A DNA stretch of 64,000 nucleotides from positions 682,001-746,000 of the forward strand of contig CP087219.1 of NCBI GenBank assembly GCA_020912385.1, written 5' to 3'. Numbering within the stretch: position 1 is the stretch's first letter; each line of letters begins with the position of its first letter. The notes beneath the pieces were generated by a model. The model had not been told where the DNA came from. It saw only the letters and a list, made by a program, of their open reading frames with translations, and did not search any database. The translations under genes and the position numbers were made by a program. Shown in pieces: positions 34,873-47,035 of this stretch. The stretch comes from Neofusicoccum parvum (Eukaryota > Ascomycota > Dothideomycetes > Botryosphaeriales > Botryosphaeriaceae).

Positions 34873-36188
34873 ATGTCCGCTCCTGAAGTCGATAGCGCCA
34901 CCGCCCAGATGGCCAACACCACCCTCACCGAGCCCACCGGCACTGCCGAGGGCGCCAGCGTCGGCGCTGGCGGCGACAAGCCCATCAACGCCTCCGAGAA
35001 CGAGGCTGTCATCGCCAGCGCCGCTGAGGGTCGGCGACTCTACATTGGGAACCTCGCGTACGCGACCACCGAGGGAGAGTTGAAGGAGTTCTTCAAGGAC
35101 TACTTGGTGTAGGTGGCCTCTTTGACCCGCGGCCGCCCCAAGCTAACACCACGCACAGCGAGTCCACCTCCATCCCGACCAACCCCCGCACCACCCGCCC
35201 GGTCGGCTACGCCTTCGTCGACCTCTCCACCCCCACTGAGGCCGAGCGCGCCATCACCGAGCTCAACGGCAAGGCCATCCTCGACCGCAAGGTTTCGATC
35301 CAGCTCGCTCGCAAGCCTGAGGCCCACGGCGAGGGCGCCGGCAGCGGTGGCGAGGGCGCCAATGGCAGCAACAGCACCCGCCGCCGCACTTCCACTCGTG
35401 GCCGCGGCCGCGGCCGTGGCCGTGGCGGTCGTGCTGCTCGCGGTGGACGCGTAAGTTCAATCCCCGCCGTGCAGAAATATTAATGCTGAGACTCCGTAGT
35501 CTGAGGAGGGTCAGGAGAAGGATGGAGAGGCTCCGGCTGCTGCTGATCCGGCGGCGACCGCCCCTACGAATGTACCTGGCCAAGTTATTCCCCTGACCGA
35601 GACGACCAACGAAGCGCTCACCGCTGAAAAGGGTGCCGAGGGCACAACCACCGTCAACCCGAAGACCGCCAAGACTCACGTCCAGAGGGAGCGCAAGCAG
35701 CGCGGTCCTCCCGAGGACGGCGTCCCCTCCAAGACCAAGGTCATGGTCGCCAACCTGCCGTACGACCTTAGGGAGGAGAAGGTCAGAATTGTGGTACTAT
35801 CCGCTGTGTGAACGCGATTGCTAACGTGTTTCAGCTTCTCGAAATCTTCAAGGACTACCAGCCGCAGTCCGCCAAGATCGCTCTCCGCCCCATCCCCCGC
35901 TTCATGGTCAAGAAGCTCCAGGCCCGCAACGAGCCCCGCAAGGGCCGTGGTTTCGGTTTCGTCACTCTCGCATCGGAGGAGCTGCAGCAGAAGGCTTGTA
36001 CTGAGATGAACGGCAAGGAGATCGAGGGCCGTGAGATCGCCGTCAAGGTCGCCATCGACAGCCCCGGCAAGGAGGATGAGGATCCTGCTGCCACCATCGA
36101 GGGTGCTCCCGCTACCGAGACCGAGGAGGCCGCTCCCTCTACCGCTGAGGCCCCTGCCAGCGTCGAGCCGGCCACCGCCTCCACCTAG
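34873..36188 (+). CDS. RNA-binding protein with two RRM domains and an RGG-type linker
   Basis: Exons 34873-35108, 35159-35450, 35500-35781 and 35835-36188 give 387 residues. RRM1 (about 54-138) has RNP2 LYIGNL and RNP1 VGYAFVDL; RRM2 (about 218-315) has RNP2 KVMVANLPYD and RNP1 GRGFGFVTL. Between them sits an arginine/glycine stretch (TRGRGRGRGRGGRAARGGR), a probable RNA- or protein-binding RGG box that arginine methyltransferases may modify. Both ends are acidic, Ala/Glu/Thr-rich and disordered. Introns are 49-53 nt. The two-RRM plus RG layout resembles fungal RNP-type proteins acting in mRNA handling, but the exact orthologue was not identified. Confidence 0.88.
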
Positions 36189-37238
36189 ACAAAAACCAAT
36201 GGGGATGAACGACGCTGCCGCAACATGCGGCGTCCTTTCACTCGCTTTTCCCTCTTATGTACCGATCACGTCTCCTTTGCACGAGGTCCTTTAAGGAATG
36301 GGAAAAGTTCTTAACGATTCTGTTTTCTTGATTCTCAACTTGGAGGGAGTTCGAGCGAGGCACGACAGGCATGAAAGTCGTCTTTCTTTGAACCTTCTTC
36401 ATGACGATTGATGGGTAAAGGATTTTCGACTTTTGCATGCCCGGCAGGCCGGGATATGGCGAAAAACAACAACACGATGACAGAAATATTGAATAATATA
36501 ATCTTGCAAAGCCCTTCTTTCCCTGTCTTTATCTCTTTGCGCGAGGAGGGGACGGAGACTTTTTACGCTGCTTTTATGTTCCCACGTCTGTAAAACTAAC
36601 CTTTCATTCTCCTTCTCTAATGATGACGGTGGTCTGGGTATGTCCTCTGTAAGGAAAGGCGCAGCTGATGGACAAAATGCGGTTATGACAAAACAAAAGT
36701 TCTCTGCTTTTTACGCTTTCCTCATCCTTATCGTTGTAGTTAACATAAGCATTGACATGTCTCAAGCAGCAAAACGAAATGAAACGCCGATTTCAATGAC
36801 ATAAGCCAAGACTTGCAGGATCACACGGTGGTTGACCTCACTATCGGACTAATTGTGTCCGAGGTTTCGGTCTCGGGCCAACGGCCGATCAGCGCCTTAC
36901 TCCAAAATGATTGAGCTTCCTGTGATGCTCTCGAGAAGTTATTATGACGGGAGGAATGGTCAATTGATACTAATTGCACAAGTTTGTCTACGAATCAAAC
37001 GCTTGGTTTTTATCGAGTGCTCTGCCACCGCCGACGATGATAAAATAATTTGTGAGGAGTGAGCATCGATATCTTTCTACAGTGTCCGTACAAATATAAT
37101 ACAAAAAAAAAGACATCTCCGCTACACAAGAGCAGCCATCATCCGTATAATACAACGCAACAACCACGACACCCTCCTCCCATTCTTCGTCCCAATCCCC
37201 CCTTCCTCCCTTCCCTCCTTCAACCCACCGCTCAGATC
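36189..37238. terminator. Convergent 3' flanks of the RRM gene and EF-G2 gene
   Basis: A 1.05-kb spacer, AT-richer than the flanking genes, with no supported coding exon. Confidence 0.5.
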
Positions 37239-40113
37239 TCAATACTCCCCCCTCATCATCTCCCCCAGCACCGCCTTCAGCCTCGCCCCGCCCACCCGCT
37301 CGAACCGGTCCACCGCCATCACGAACGTGCCGCGCCCCTTGGTCAGGCTGCGCAGGTGCCGCAGGTACCCGGCCATCTCCTTGAGCGGCACGCGCGCCGT
37401 GATCTGGCGCTGCCTGGCGCCCGCGCCGACCGCGGCGCTGCCGCTGCCGCTGCCGCCGAACGGGTCGCGCGGCGCGTAGATCCGGGCGGCGGGGATGAGG
37501 TCGGGCTCGTCGTGTTCTGGCGTGGCGGCGGAGGAAGGGGAGGAGTCGTCGTCGAGGGAGAGGACTTGGCCGCCCCGCGCGGAGCTGATGTCATGCACGA
37601 CGGCGCCCAGGTCGGATTCGAGCACGGCGATGGTGGCGCGCATGACGGGCTCGAGGAGCGCGGTGCTGGTGCTTGGGTGCCGCAGCGCGGCGCTGACGGC
37701 CTGGCGGGCGGCGCCGGAGAGGGCGGCTGCGGTGGTGGACGGGTCGAGGTGCGTGGGCGGGTCGAGGGTGAGGGTGATGGTGGTGGAGTGCACGGGGAAG
37801 CGGTGGGTGGGGCCGCGGGCGAGGGCGGCGGAGGCGCCGGTGGTGAGGGCGGTGAGGAGGGTGGGGAACGGGAGGGATTCGGGGAGCGGGGTGGAGGCGG
37901 CTGTGGGGGTGGGGGAGAGGGTTGGGTGATGGACGATGAGGCGGTTCGAGTCGAGAGGGAGGATGGTGGTGTGGGAGTCGTCGGCGGAGGTGGATGGCGT
38001 GGAGGAGTCGAGAGGCGAGACCCTGGCGGTGCAGCCGGCGCGCGCGTGGCGGCCGGCGACTTCGCGGTCGAAGAACTCGGTGCAGTCAGGGGAGTCGGTG
38101 GTGACGGCTTCGCGGTAGCTGATCTCGATCTTGCCCGTTGAGGCCTTAGCCTTAAAGTCGTTGATCAGGCGGTCTCGCGCGATTTCGAGGTGCAGCTCGC
38201 CCATGCCGGCGAGGTGCGTCTGTCCAGTTTCGTGGTCCAGTGTCACGTTGAGGCTGGGGTCTTCGCGGAGCAGCACGGAGAGCATTTCTGAGAGGTGTTT
38301 CTCTTCTGATAGGCTGTCTGGCTGGACACTCGTGAAGAAAACGGGGGGAGGCACGGCGATGGGTCGTAGCTGGAGAGAGTTGATGGGTACTGGAGGTCCG
38401 ACCTTGGGGTTCGCGCCGGTGTAGACGATGAGCGTGTCTCCTGTTCGGGCGTGCTTGAGGCCGGGGATGACGCCAATCTGGCCGGCGGGAATCTCGTCCA
38501 CTTCGACAGCGTCGTTGGCGTACATCTTGAGGAGGCGTGGTGCCTTTTCGGAGAGGCCAAGGTTGGTGTTGAACAGGACAGTGTTGCGTGTGAGGGTGCC
38601 TGAGTAGACACGGACGTAGACAAGAATGCCGCGTTTGTTGTCGTTCACGACTTTGAAGGCCAACGCGCAGGCTTGTAGTTTGGATACCAGAGAGGTGTTC
38701 TGTGGGGATGATTTGGCGGCTCCTTTCTTGCTGCTCTTAGAAGCGCCCTGCTGGGTAGGAGCCAGAGCGAGCTTGCCGCTGAAAAGATCGTTGAGACCTC
38801 CGCTGGCAGAGCCCAGCTTAACCTCAGCATCAGGACGTTCCTCGGGTGATGGCAGCAAGTCAACCACGGCATCCAGAAGGGGCTGGACTCCGATGTTACG
38901 GAAACTGGCACCGGCAAAGGTAGGGATAATCTTCTGGGGACGCTGGAGTATGCATCTCCTGAGGGATTCGGTGATCTCCAGGCCCGGAATAGCGAGGTGA
39001 TCCTCGTCGTGCTCCAGGAACTTCTCGACCATTTCATCGTCGTGCTCACTCAAGAGCTCTACAAGCGCCACCCTTGCCTTTTTGAGCTCTGCTGCCAATT
39101 CTGGATTGACGTGCTCTAGCTCTTGGAACGAGTGCATCTTGATGGTCTTCCCGTCGCCGCCTTCCTCCCAAAGCATTCCTCTCATATTCACGGCATCACC
39201 AACGCCAACCAGCTTCCCGGTTCCGTCTTTCCACCAAGGAATCTGACAGACTGCCGGCCAGCCGTGAAGACGCACACCGATCTCCTTGATGGTCCGTTCG
39301 AAAGCTGCGCCGTCCCGGTCGAGCTTGTTGACGAAGATGATGCGGGGGATCTGGTACTGGTTGGCCTGTTTCCAGACCTGTTCCGTCTGGGCCTCCACGC
39401 CGGCGACGCCATCCAGGATGCACACGGCACCGTCCAGGATACGGAGAGACCGCAGAACCTCGAAAGTGAAGTCCGCGTGACCGGGGGTGTCGATGAGGTT
39501 GATGTTGTGTGACGACGTCGATCTTGGCTGCATCAAGTCGCCACTTGCGCTGGCGGCCGGCCCCTGGTCAGGTGTAGCAGAGAGAGGGGGCCAGTGGAAC
39601 GATACGGCTGCTGATTGGATTGTGATGCCGCGAGCTCTTTCAGCTGGCAGGAAATCGGTGACAGTCGAGCCCTCGTCGACATCTTGACGGAGTGTAAGTA
39701 GGTGTGCAGCGGTGGGGTGGAGAGCAGGGCGGCGAGACGAGAAGGGCGCAGAAAGAAGCCAGAAGCCAGAAGCAATCAATGGACAAAGGAGCATCAAACA
39801 GCGATGACAGCGCAGCAGATGAAAAGTGATCCTACCTCCTAATCGCCGGGTAAAGCCACTGTAGTAGAGCATGCGCTCTGTTGTGGTTGTTTTACCCTGG
39901 GTTCCATCAACACGGGGCGTTTCAGACGGCAATTGGCAGGCGTACCGCATCGATATGTGCTATGATGCCGATGTTCCGCGTGCGCTGGAGGGCGCTCTCC
40001 AAGGCGGCGGTGCCCGGCTGGTGGACATGGCGCGTGATGGAGAGATGGAAGGCCCGCGCACAGGCTGCATTACGGACGCGCGGGCTGGCTCGCCATGCGT
40101 GACGCAGGATCAT
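37239..40113 (-). CDS. MEF2: Mitochondrial elongation factor G2 / ribosome-releasing factor 2
   Basis: Exons 40113-39946, 39896-39836 and 39682-37239 (introns 49 and 153 nt) give 890 residues. The N-terminus ([20 protein letters not shown]) is a basic, acid-free presequence. Splicing restores the GTPase P-loop [14 protein letters not shown] and then [28 protein letters not shown] and NKLDRD supply the remaining G motifs, followed by domain 2, the domain-3 block [14 protein letters not shown] and domains 4-5 to the C-terminus. In this subfamily GTP hydrolysis drives subunit splitting with the recycling factor after termination rather than translocation. Domain 4 contains an unusually long Ser/Thr/Pro-rich insert (about residues 650-720). 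The start codon is 227 bp from that of VPS17 on the other strand. Confidence 0.93.
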
Positions 40114-40340
40114 CCCAATGGGTCTGGCCGAGGGTGCAGCGGACGGCGGGCGGGCGGGCGGTGGTGGTTGCGGGCGATGAAGATGTTTGACGGGGCCAGG
40201 CCGGTTTGGGCAGGGATGGGCGCGGTGCGATGTTGCGGCCTGTCAGCCAAGCCAGCTCCAGCACCGCCAGCATCGCGCCTCCGCCGCCCACCACCTCCTC
40301 TCCTCCGCACCCGCTCGCGCCCAATCTCCCGCGCGGCCCC
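40114..40340. promoter_or_regulatory. Compact bidirectional promoter MEF2 / VPS17
   Basis: Only 227 bp lie between the two divergent start codons, GC-rich and without a TATA box. Both genes must share at least part of this region. Confidence 0.6.
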
Positions 40341-42235
40341 ATGGACTACTCGGTCGCCGCAGACTCGCCCTGGGCCTCGTCGCCCCAGGCCCACCGCACC
40401 AGCTTTGGCGAGAACGTCGACGTGCCCTCCGAGCCCCTCCCGCCGCAGTCGCCCTACCAAGACACCCAGGCCGCCGCAACCGAGCAGCCCTTCGCCGACG
40501 AGCCCAGCCAAGGCCACCCGGCCGCCCACCCGCACGAGGGCTTCCAGCCGCCCGACGGCCACGAGTACCCGCAGTCGCCTGCCCACCAGCAGCACCCCGA
40601 CCACCAGCAGCAGCAATCGCCCGACCCGCAGTCCCACGCCCACCAGCAGCAGCGCCATGAGCCCCAGCGCTACCACGGCAGCCAGCGCCAGCGCCAGAAC
40701 GTCCCCCACTACAAGCTGCACGCGAAGGTGACGGCGCTGGAGCGGACCGGCCGCAAGGACCCCATCCTGCGGTTTGACGTCTACGTAAGGCTTACACTGC
40801 TCGAGCCGACGGCCAAAGTAATAACGTGATGCTGCCCAGACAAACCTGCCCAAGTTCCGCACCACCCAGTTCCGCGACGTCAGGCGCCTCCACTCCGAAT
40901 TCGTCAAGCTGCAGGAGCATTTGATCTCGGCGAACCCGGAGACCTTCGTGCCCGCCGTGCCTCCGGCAATCACCTCGGCCGGCGTGGGCACCGACGAGGA
41001 CGAGGCTCGCGTCAAGGCCTCGATACAAAGATGGTTGAACGTTGTGTGCAGCAACGAGGTGCTCATCCGCGACGAGGAAATGGTCTTCTTCGTCGAGAGT
41101 GATTTTGGCTACAGCCCGGTCGTCAGGCGCAAGCAGCCTGCCACCGGTGTGCGGCGGAAGTACATCAAGCAGTTCGCCCCGCCGCCGGACGATACGCCCG
41201 AATTGGCCGAGGCCAGACCCATTGTCAAGCTGTTCTACCTGCACACCATGGAGGCTGGCCAGAAGACTGACAGGCTGGTCAAGAGCCGGAGAGGTACGTC
41301 CCACAACGAACTCAGCCTTGCAACCGCGAACTGCTGTCTAACATGTAGAAGCTCTTGGCCTGGCGGAGGGAGACCTTGGAGTCAAGCTCGCGCAGATGCA
41401 CGTCCAAGAAAACCACGGCGGCCTCGCCAACGCCTACCGCCGGATGGGCAAAGTAATCCAAGCCGTGGGCGACTACCACGCCGCGCAGGGCACAGCCGAA
41501 GCCACGACCATCGGCGACCCGCTCAAGTACCACTCGGACGACGCCTTCATCGTCAAGGAAACGCTCACGAACCGCCACATCCTCCTGCGCGAGCTCCTGC
41601 AGGCGCAGCAGCAGACGCGCTCCAAGCTGTCCGCCGCCGACCGGCTGAAAGCCAGCTCGTCGGTGCGCCGCGACAAGGTCGACGAGGCGATCCAGGCGCT
41701 GGACGAGGCGCGCAGCCACGAGCAGTACCTCGGCACCAAGTGCGCGCGCGTGACGGCCAACCTGGTGCAGGAGCGGCGCAAGTGGTTCGCGCGCACGTCG
41801 GCCGACATGCGCACCGCCATCCGCGACTACGTCGTGCGCCAGATCGAGGCCGAGCGCCGCACCCTCGCCACGCTCGAGCAGGTCCGCCCGGACATCCGCG
41901 CCATCGACGCGTCCGGCGGCCTGTCGCGCCTCGGCCGCGAGGCCCACCCCCAGGTCGCCCGCCGCTCCAGCCTGGCCTCGTCCCAGGGCCCCAAGGGCGA
42001 CGCCTGGAGCGGCGTCCCGCGCCGCCCCGACGGCCTGAGCCGGAGCATCAGCGGCGGCCTCGGCGCCACCGCCCCGCTGCCCGAGGAGGACGATGACGAG
42101 GAGGAGGAGGGCGTGCTGCATCGGAAGCGGGCGACGAGCGGGGCGAAGAGCCTGAAGGGCGCGTTGGCCGAGGAGGACGACGACAGGGTTGACGCGAGGA
42201 ATGCGGCGAGCAGGTTGGCGACGACGACGTTCTGA
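40341..42235 (+). CDS. VPS17: Retromer sorting nexin Vps17 (PX-BAR)
   Basis: Exons 40341-40784, 40840-41293 and 41349-42235 (both introns 55 nt) give 594 residues. I chose ATG 40341 because MDYSVAADSPWASS matches family N-termini; an upstream in-frame ATG (40206) would overlap the shared promoter. Residues 30-125 are Gln/His/Pro-rich and disordered. A PX domain spans about 125-270 (YKLHAKVTALER to RKYIKQFAPPP) and a BAR domain about 290-500 (EGDLGVKLAQMHVQENHGGL, ARSHEQYLGTKCARVTANLV). The tail is acidic and Ser-rich. With Vps5 it forms the membrane-bending dimer of retromer, which recycles cargo receptors from endosomes to the Golgi. The canonical PX Arg-Tyr/Phe lipid site is not obvious, as expected for Vps17. 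Confidence 0.92.
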
Positions 42236-42698
42236 GGGGTTTGAGGGGTTGGTTGGCACGGAGGGGAAGAGTATTTTGACGGGAATGGGTGGACGGGCAG
42301 GAAGGATGTTTAAACATTAGTGTATGGTTGTGATGATGATGGACGTATGGATGGATGGAGAGAGGCTCTTTTCCTTCTTCACACTTCTTATATCAAAAAC
42401 CCCCTTTTATTTGATATTTGTTTCTTTGTCACTGTCTTCAAGAGCATGGCATGCATGAAGAAAGTGTGTATAGGCACGGCATCGACGTAAAGGAAAGCGG
42501 AAGGAACCAAAGAATCGAGATGATTGAACTCTTGTTTTTTTCTCCACGTCTGAACATGTATTTCTAAGCACAACAGCCGCTCTAATCTACGCTACGCTAC
42601 GCTACACACGGTACGCCTTCGCTCACATCGAACCGCCAAACAAACTCCCCTACACCCAGCTCCAGCAAAGACGTCCCGACCCCTGAAACCAGGGGAAA
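42236..42698. terminator. Convergent 3' flanks of VPS17 and MET2
   Basis: A 463-bp spacer with a T-rich middle and a short CTACG direct repeat near 42588. No gene is seen. Confidence 0.5.
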
Positions 42699-44520
42699 CT
42701 ACCACGCCGTGATGTCCTCCACCTCGGCCTCGCCGAACGTGCTGCTCTTCGTCACGCCCAGGCCCTCGCCGCCGTCGGTGACGGCGCTCAGGTCCTTGGG
42801 GCTGCGCTGCATGACGTCGCCCAGGTGCTCGTTCAGGAAGGCCAGCAGGTGGGCGTTGACCTGCTCGAACTCGAGCAGGAAGGCGTCGTGGCCCTCGGGG
42901 GAGTCGATCGTCTTGAGCACGGCGTCCGGGATGGCGGCGGCGAGCTCCTCCTGCTCGGCGAAGGTGAAGAGGCCGTCGGACTGGATGCCGAGGATGAGGG
43001 TGGGCTGGGCGATCTGGGCGAGGGCCGAGCGGAGGCCGGTGACGGACTGCGTCGAGGCGAGGGAGGCGACCGAGGACTCGAGGTCCGTGGGCCCCGAGGC
43101 GTCACGGTTGCGCGAGACGTCGTGCGTGTCGAGCTTGCGCGTGATGGCGATGTAGCAGTTGGCGTCGAAGCGCTTGATGAACTTGTCGCCCTGGTAGCGC
43201 AGGTACGACTGCGCCGAGAAGTACGTCGGCGTGCGCTTCGCCTTGTTGCGGATCGGCCCCGTCAGGTTGGTGGGCGGCGCGGGCGACGCAGGCGACGCTG
43301 CGCTGCTGATTTCGACGTCCGTCTGAGCGCCTGCCGGGATGGTGGCTGCCGCGGCTTTCTCGGCGGCTACGGTCAGGTCGATGGCGCTGCCGGGGCGCGA
43401 GCCACGAGGAGAGCGGGCGTTCTTGTGGCCTTCGTTGTGGATGGCCCAGTGCTCGTTCGTGAAAGCCGCCGAGTGCGGCATGCGGTTGATGTTCTGCGGA
43501 CGCGAGAGGTCTGGCGTGTTGCGGCCAAAGCGGGACTCAAAGGAGTCACGGCTGCGGTAGGTGAGCAGAGCAGACATGCGGGCGGCGGCTAGACCGGTCG
43601 AGGGCGGGTCCTCGAAGGCGTAGTAGCCATCGTCGTACTTGGGATCGCTGTAGATGCTCTGGCGCTGGGCCTCGCCCCAACTGATGCCCCACGCACTGTA
43701 ACGGGCAGACGTCGCAATGGGGATGATAGCGCGGACGTAGTCCTTGCCGAAGTAGGCGAATTCCAGCACGAGCATACCGCCCATGGAGCCGCCGATAACG
43801 GCGGCGATCTGGCGCACGCCCAGGTCGTCCAGGATCAGCTTGAAGATGTTGACGTCGTCGCGGACCGTGGTGAGCGGGAACTCGGGCCCGTACAGCCCCT
43901 TCTCCGGGTCGCCATCCTTGCTCGTGACGGGACTGGCGCTGCCGTAGGGACTACCCAGGCTGTTGATGCACACGACAAAGAAGCGCGAGATGTCAAAGGC
44001 TTTGCCCGGGCCGCCCAGCAGCGGACCCCACCAGTCGCCCACGTCGGCACTGCCGGTCAGGGCGTGGCAGATGACCATAGCATTGTCGGCGGCGGGCGAG
44101 AGTGAGCCATACGTTTTGTAGGCGACGGGGACGTTGAACAGCTCGACGCCGGATTCGAGAGTGAACGACGGGACGATGGCGATTTGCTGGTCGGGGATGA
44201 GCTTGGAGAAGGGGTTCTCCGGCTGCTCCGTCACTCTCTCTGCAGCATCAATGAGTCAGCCAGTGGTTACGGGGGGAAGATATGGGTTGCGGTCGGGCTG
44301 CAGCGGCGCGACAGCTAGGCCATGGCCGGAGTCAGAGTCACCCGCTAGGCACAAGAGCGCGACAAGCGCGGCGCAGCACTTGTCCAGACGGATGTCCACA
44401 GCTCCGGGCATGCTCCTGCCGTCCTCCTGGCGCAATGGCTCCCGAGGGTGCTGGATGACTGGAGTACGTGGGGGTCGCACTGTACTTGGTTGAACCGTTG
44501 GTGTGGTGTTGGATAGTCAT
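42699..44520 (-). CDS. MET2: Homoserine O-acetyltransferase
   Basis: The main exon 44235-42699 encodes an alpha/beta-hydrolase of the homoserine transacetylase family: PSFTLESGVELFNVPVAYKTYG, CHALTGSADVGDWW, the nucleophile Ser of IGGSMGGM (about residue 150 of the main exon), the Asp of LGIQSDGLFTF and the His of SPEGHDAFLLEF. It transfers acetyl from acetyl-CoA to homoserine, the first committed step of fungal methionine synthesis. A 60-residue Ala/Pro/Ser-rich insert (about 270-330) separates the lid from the core, as in other fungi. The main exon has no ATG at its 5' end. I propose a 35-nt first exon (44520-44486, MTIQHHTNGSTK) and a 250-nt intron, giving 523 residues; that start is tentative. 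Confidence 0.9.
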
Positions 44521-45292
44521 GGCGACTGGTAGCAGAGGATGGGGGTCTCGGCGGAGTAGGGCGAGTAGGATTGTGTCCAGGCGCTTTCCATGCCGCGAGC
44601 AACGGGTCGGGGCTGCGATGCGTGGGGACGACGAGGTTTTGGAGGCGCGCGGGCGGCGGAAGAAAAAGAAAGAAACCGGGGCGCGTCCCGTAGCGCGCTG
44701 CTGCACGTCCCCCGCCGCCGCCCGATGACGTGCGAGGGGTTGACTCACCCGCCGACCGCTCAGAACTCGCCGAGTCCAAGCCATCTCCTTGACCGCCGAC
44801 CACATTCACACACTGCGCAGGTCCTTGCACCGACCGATGGAATTATACTAGGCCTTCGCATTGAAGTTTAGAGTAGACATCCCTCTTCGACAATGGAGTC
44901 TCCAATGGTATGCTTGTGCAGTTTAATTTTACTACATCTCTGGCTACTTCTAGATTACCATCTAGATGGCGAAAAGATACAGCAATCAGGGTTTACTGTA
45001 TAGGTCTAGTCACCGCTAGATCGCGAAGGCATTAAAGTCTACATTTGTTATCGCGCGACAGTGCTTATACCGTCCACACCACTTGCAGTCATATAGTATG
45101 ACTGCCTAAGAATCTTCATCGTAACAAGCTAGACTACGATAGTAGAGCTATATGGAAAATGGTACTAAATTCCACCATTAGAACATACGTGAAGATCTCG
45201 ACACTTTACATGCCCCTTGGCTCAAAGCACACCCGCCACAACCTAGCCAAACCACCCCAACAAGCTCGTACAAACAAACCTGATACACCAAA
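44521..45292. other. Spacer with an AT-rich island (about 44850-45170)
   Basis: The part next to MET2 is its promoter. The rest is AT-rich with several CTAGA/TCTAG-type motifs, unlike the GC-rich surroundings. No ORF of note. It may be a degenerated, RIP-like transposon remnant, but no ends or coding remains were recognised. Confidence 0.4.
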
Positions 45293-47035
45293 CTACGCAC
45301 TACGCTCCCCTACCCCCTCCTCCCTCCTCACCATCACCCTCACCCCCTTCGACCCCATCCCGGGCGCCGGATTGAAGAAATCATGCACCACACTCACATC
45401 CGCCCTCCCCGTCTCCCACAGCTCCAGCCCCAACCCCGGCCGCAGCAACGCCCCCAGCACGAGATACATCTCGGCGTACGCCAGGTTCAAGCCGACGCAC
45501 TGCCTCGTCCCCCTGCTGAACGGCACCAGCCACCTCCTCCTGGCGGCCACCTCAGCCGCGGCGCCCAGCCAGCGCTCGGGCCGGAACGCGCGCGGCTCGG
45601 GGAACAGCGCGGGGTCGTCGTGCAGGAGCATCTGGGTCATGCTGGTGGGCGTGCCGGGCGGGACGGCGGCGGCGACGCCCGGCACGCGCAGCGCCGCGTC
45701 CGGCGACACCCGCGCCAGCCGGTGCGACACGCCGTAGCTGAGCCGCAGCCCCTCGGACAGCGCGGCCGAGAGGTACGGGAGCCGCTCGAGCGCCGTCCAG
45801 GTGAGGGGGTGGCCGGCGCCGGCGATCTCGGCGCGGAGGCGCGAGAGGCGCGGCGGGGAGGCGAGGAGGTGGTAGAGGGTGGTGGCGAGGGTGGAGGCGG
45901 TGGTGACGGTGCCGGCGCCGAGGAGGGTGAAGGCTTCTTCTGTGAGGCGGGGGGTGGAGAGCTCCGAGGGGGGAAGAGGGGGTGGGGACGTTGTGAGGAG
46001 GGAGTGGAGGATTGTTGGGGGGTCGGAGGTGGGAGAGAGAGGTTTGGGGTCGGTGGTGGTGGGGATGCGGTTGGATTTGATGGCTTCGATTTGTGCGGTG
46101 ATGCTGTTTTGCACGTCGAACAGCTCTTTCGTCAGGGGGTGGATGATGGAGACGACCTTCTGCGGAATGCAGGTCAGGATGGTGTATAACCAGCCGAACT
46201 GCTTCATTAGGTGTGTGCCTCTGCTCAGATCCTGGTGAGACAGTTAGCATGGCAGTCCGAACCACAGCCCCTGTATGCGGTACGACTTACGACCATCAGC
46301 TTGTGCCACCCCGGGTTGAAATCCTCGGCGTCCAGAAACCCGTACGACCGCCCAAAGGCAAAGCTCCCAATCACATCCGCGCTCAGCGCCGTGAACGCGT
46401 CCGTCACGTTGACCGGCACGCCGGTGTCAGCGAAGCCCTCGAGCCTCGCCCGCAGCTTGTCGACGTTGGCCTGGATGACGGGCTCCAGCTGGGCGACGCT
46501 GCGCCGGGAGAAGAAGGGGTTGAGGGCCTGGCGGCGCAGGCGGTGCAGCTCATGCGAGGCGGTTCCCACAGCGGCCTGCGTCGTGCCGAACATCTTGGCC
46601 GACCATTCCCACTTCTCCGTGCGCCGGCCGCTCGCCGCCGAGACGTAAAGCTCATCATAGAACTCCGGGACGTTGACGTGCAGCTCAAACGGATTGATGC
46701 GGACCACCGGGCCTGTCACAGTCCATCAACCACGGCCGCCCTCGAGAAAGAACGGAAGGAAAAAGATGATCCGCGGTGGCGTGATTGGGTGGTGATGGTA
46801 GGTGATTTTTACCATATTTTTCATGCATCTCCACGATGCGCCATGTATACTTCCCGGCGCACACGACATCGTAGTAGAACTCGTACCAGAAAGTCAATGC
46901 CGCGAGGCGCGGGCCTGGGAAGTGGGCGATCGGGCTGAGATAGAGACGGTAGACGGCGCCGTAGAACAGGTACGCGAGGAGCAGCCCCGCGGCGAGGACA
47001 AGAGAAGGGTGGGCAGGCAGATCAGACGTGTCCAT
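45293..47035 (-). CDS. Cytochrome P450 monooxygenase
   Basis: Exons 47035-46813, 46712-46291 and 46231-45293 (introns 100 and 59 nt) give 527 residues. An N-terminal membrane anchor (about 10-32) and FPGP hinge are followed by YGPVVRINPFELHV, the I-helix GAGTVTTAST, the ExxR motif EGLR, the PERW segment FRPERWL and the haem loop FSRGTRQCVGLNLAYAE with Cys460 as iron ligand. It is an ER-anchored class II enzyme needing cytochrome P450 reductase. The style of the N-terminal third (FYDELYVSA) resembles fungal secondary-metabolism P450s of the CYP58-like type, but no synthase or other cluster gene lies nearby, so the substrate is unknown. Splicing at GTAAGT (46290) joins HKLMV to DLSRGTHLMKQF. 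Confidence 0.92.

Noticed and set aside
37059..38141. 360-codon plus-strand open frame
   Set aside because: Antisense to the mitochondrial EF-G2 exon; Gly/Glu-rich composition comes from the complement of Ser/Pro-rich codons.
45159..47035. Secondary-metabolite cluster around the P450
   Set aside because: No polyketide or peptide synthase, terpene cyclase, transporter or regulator adjacent; neighbours are primary-metabolism and glycosylation genes.
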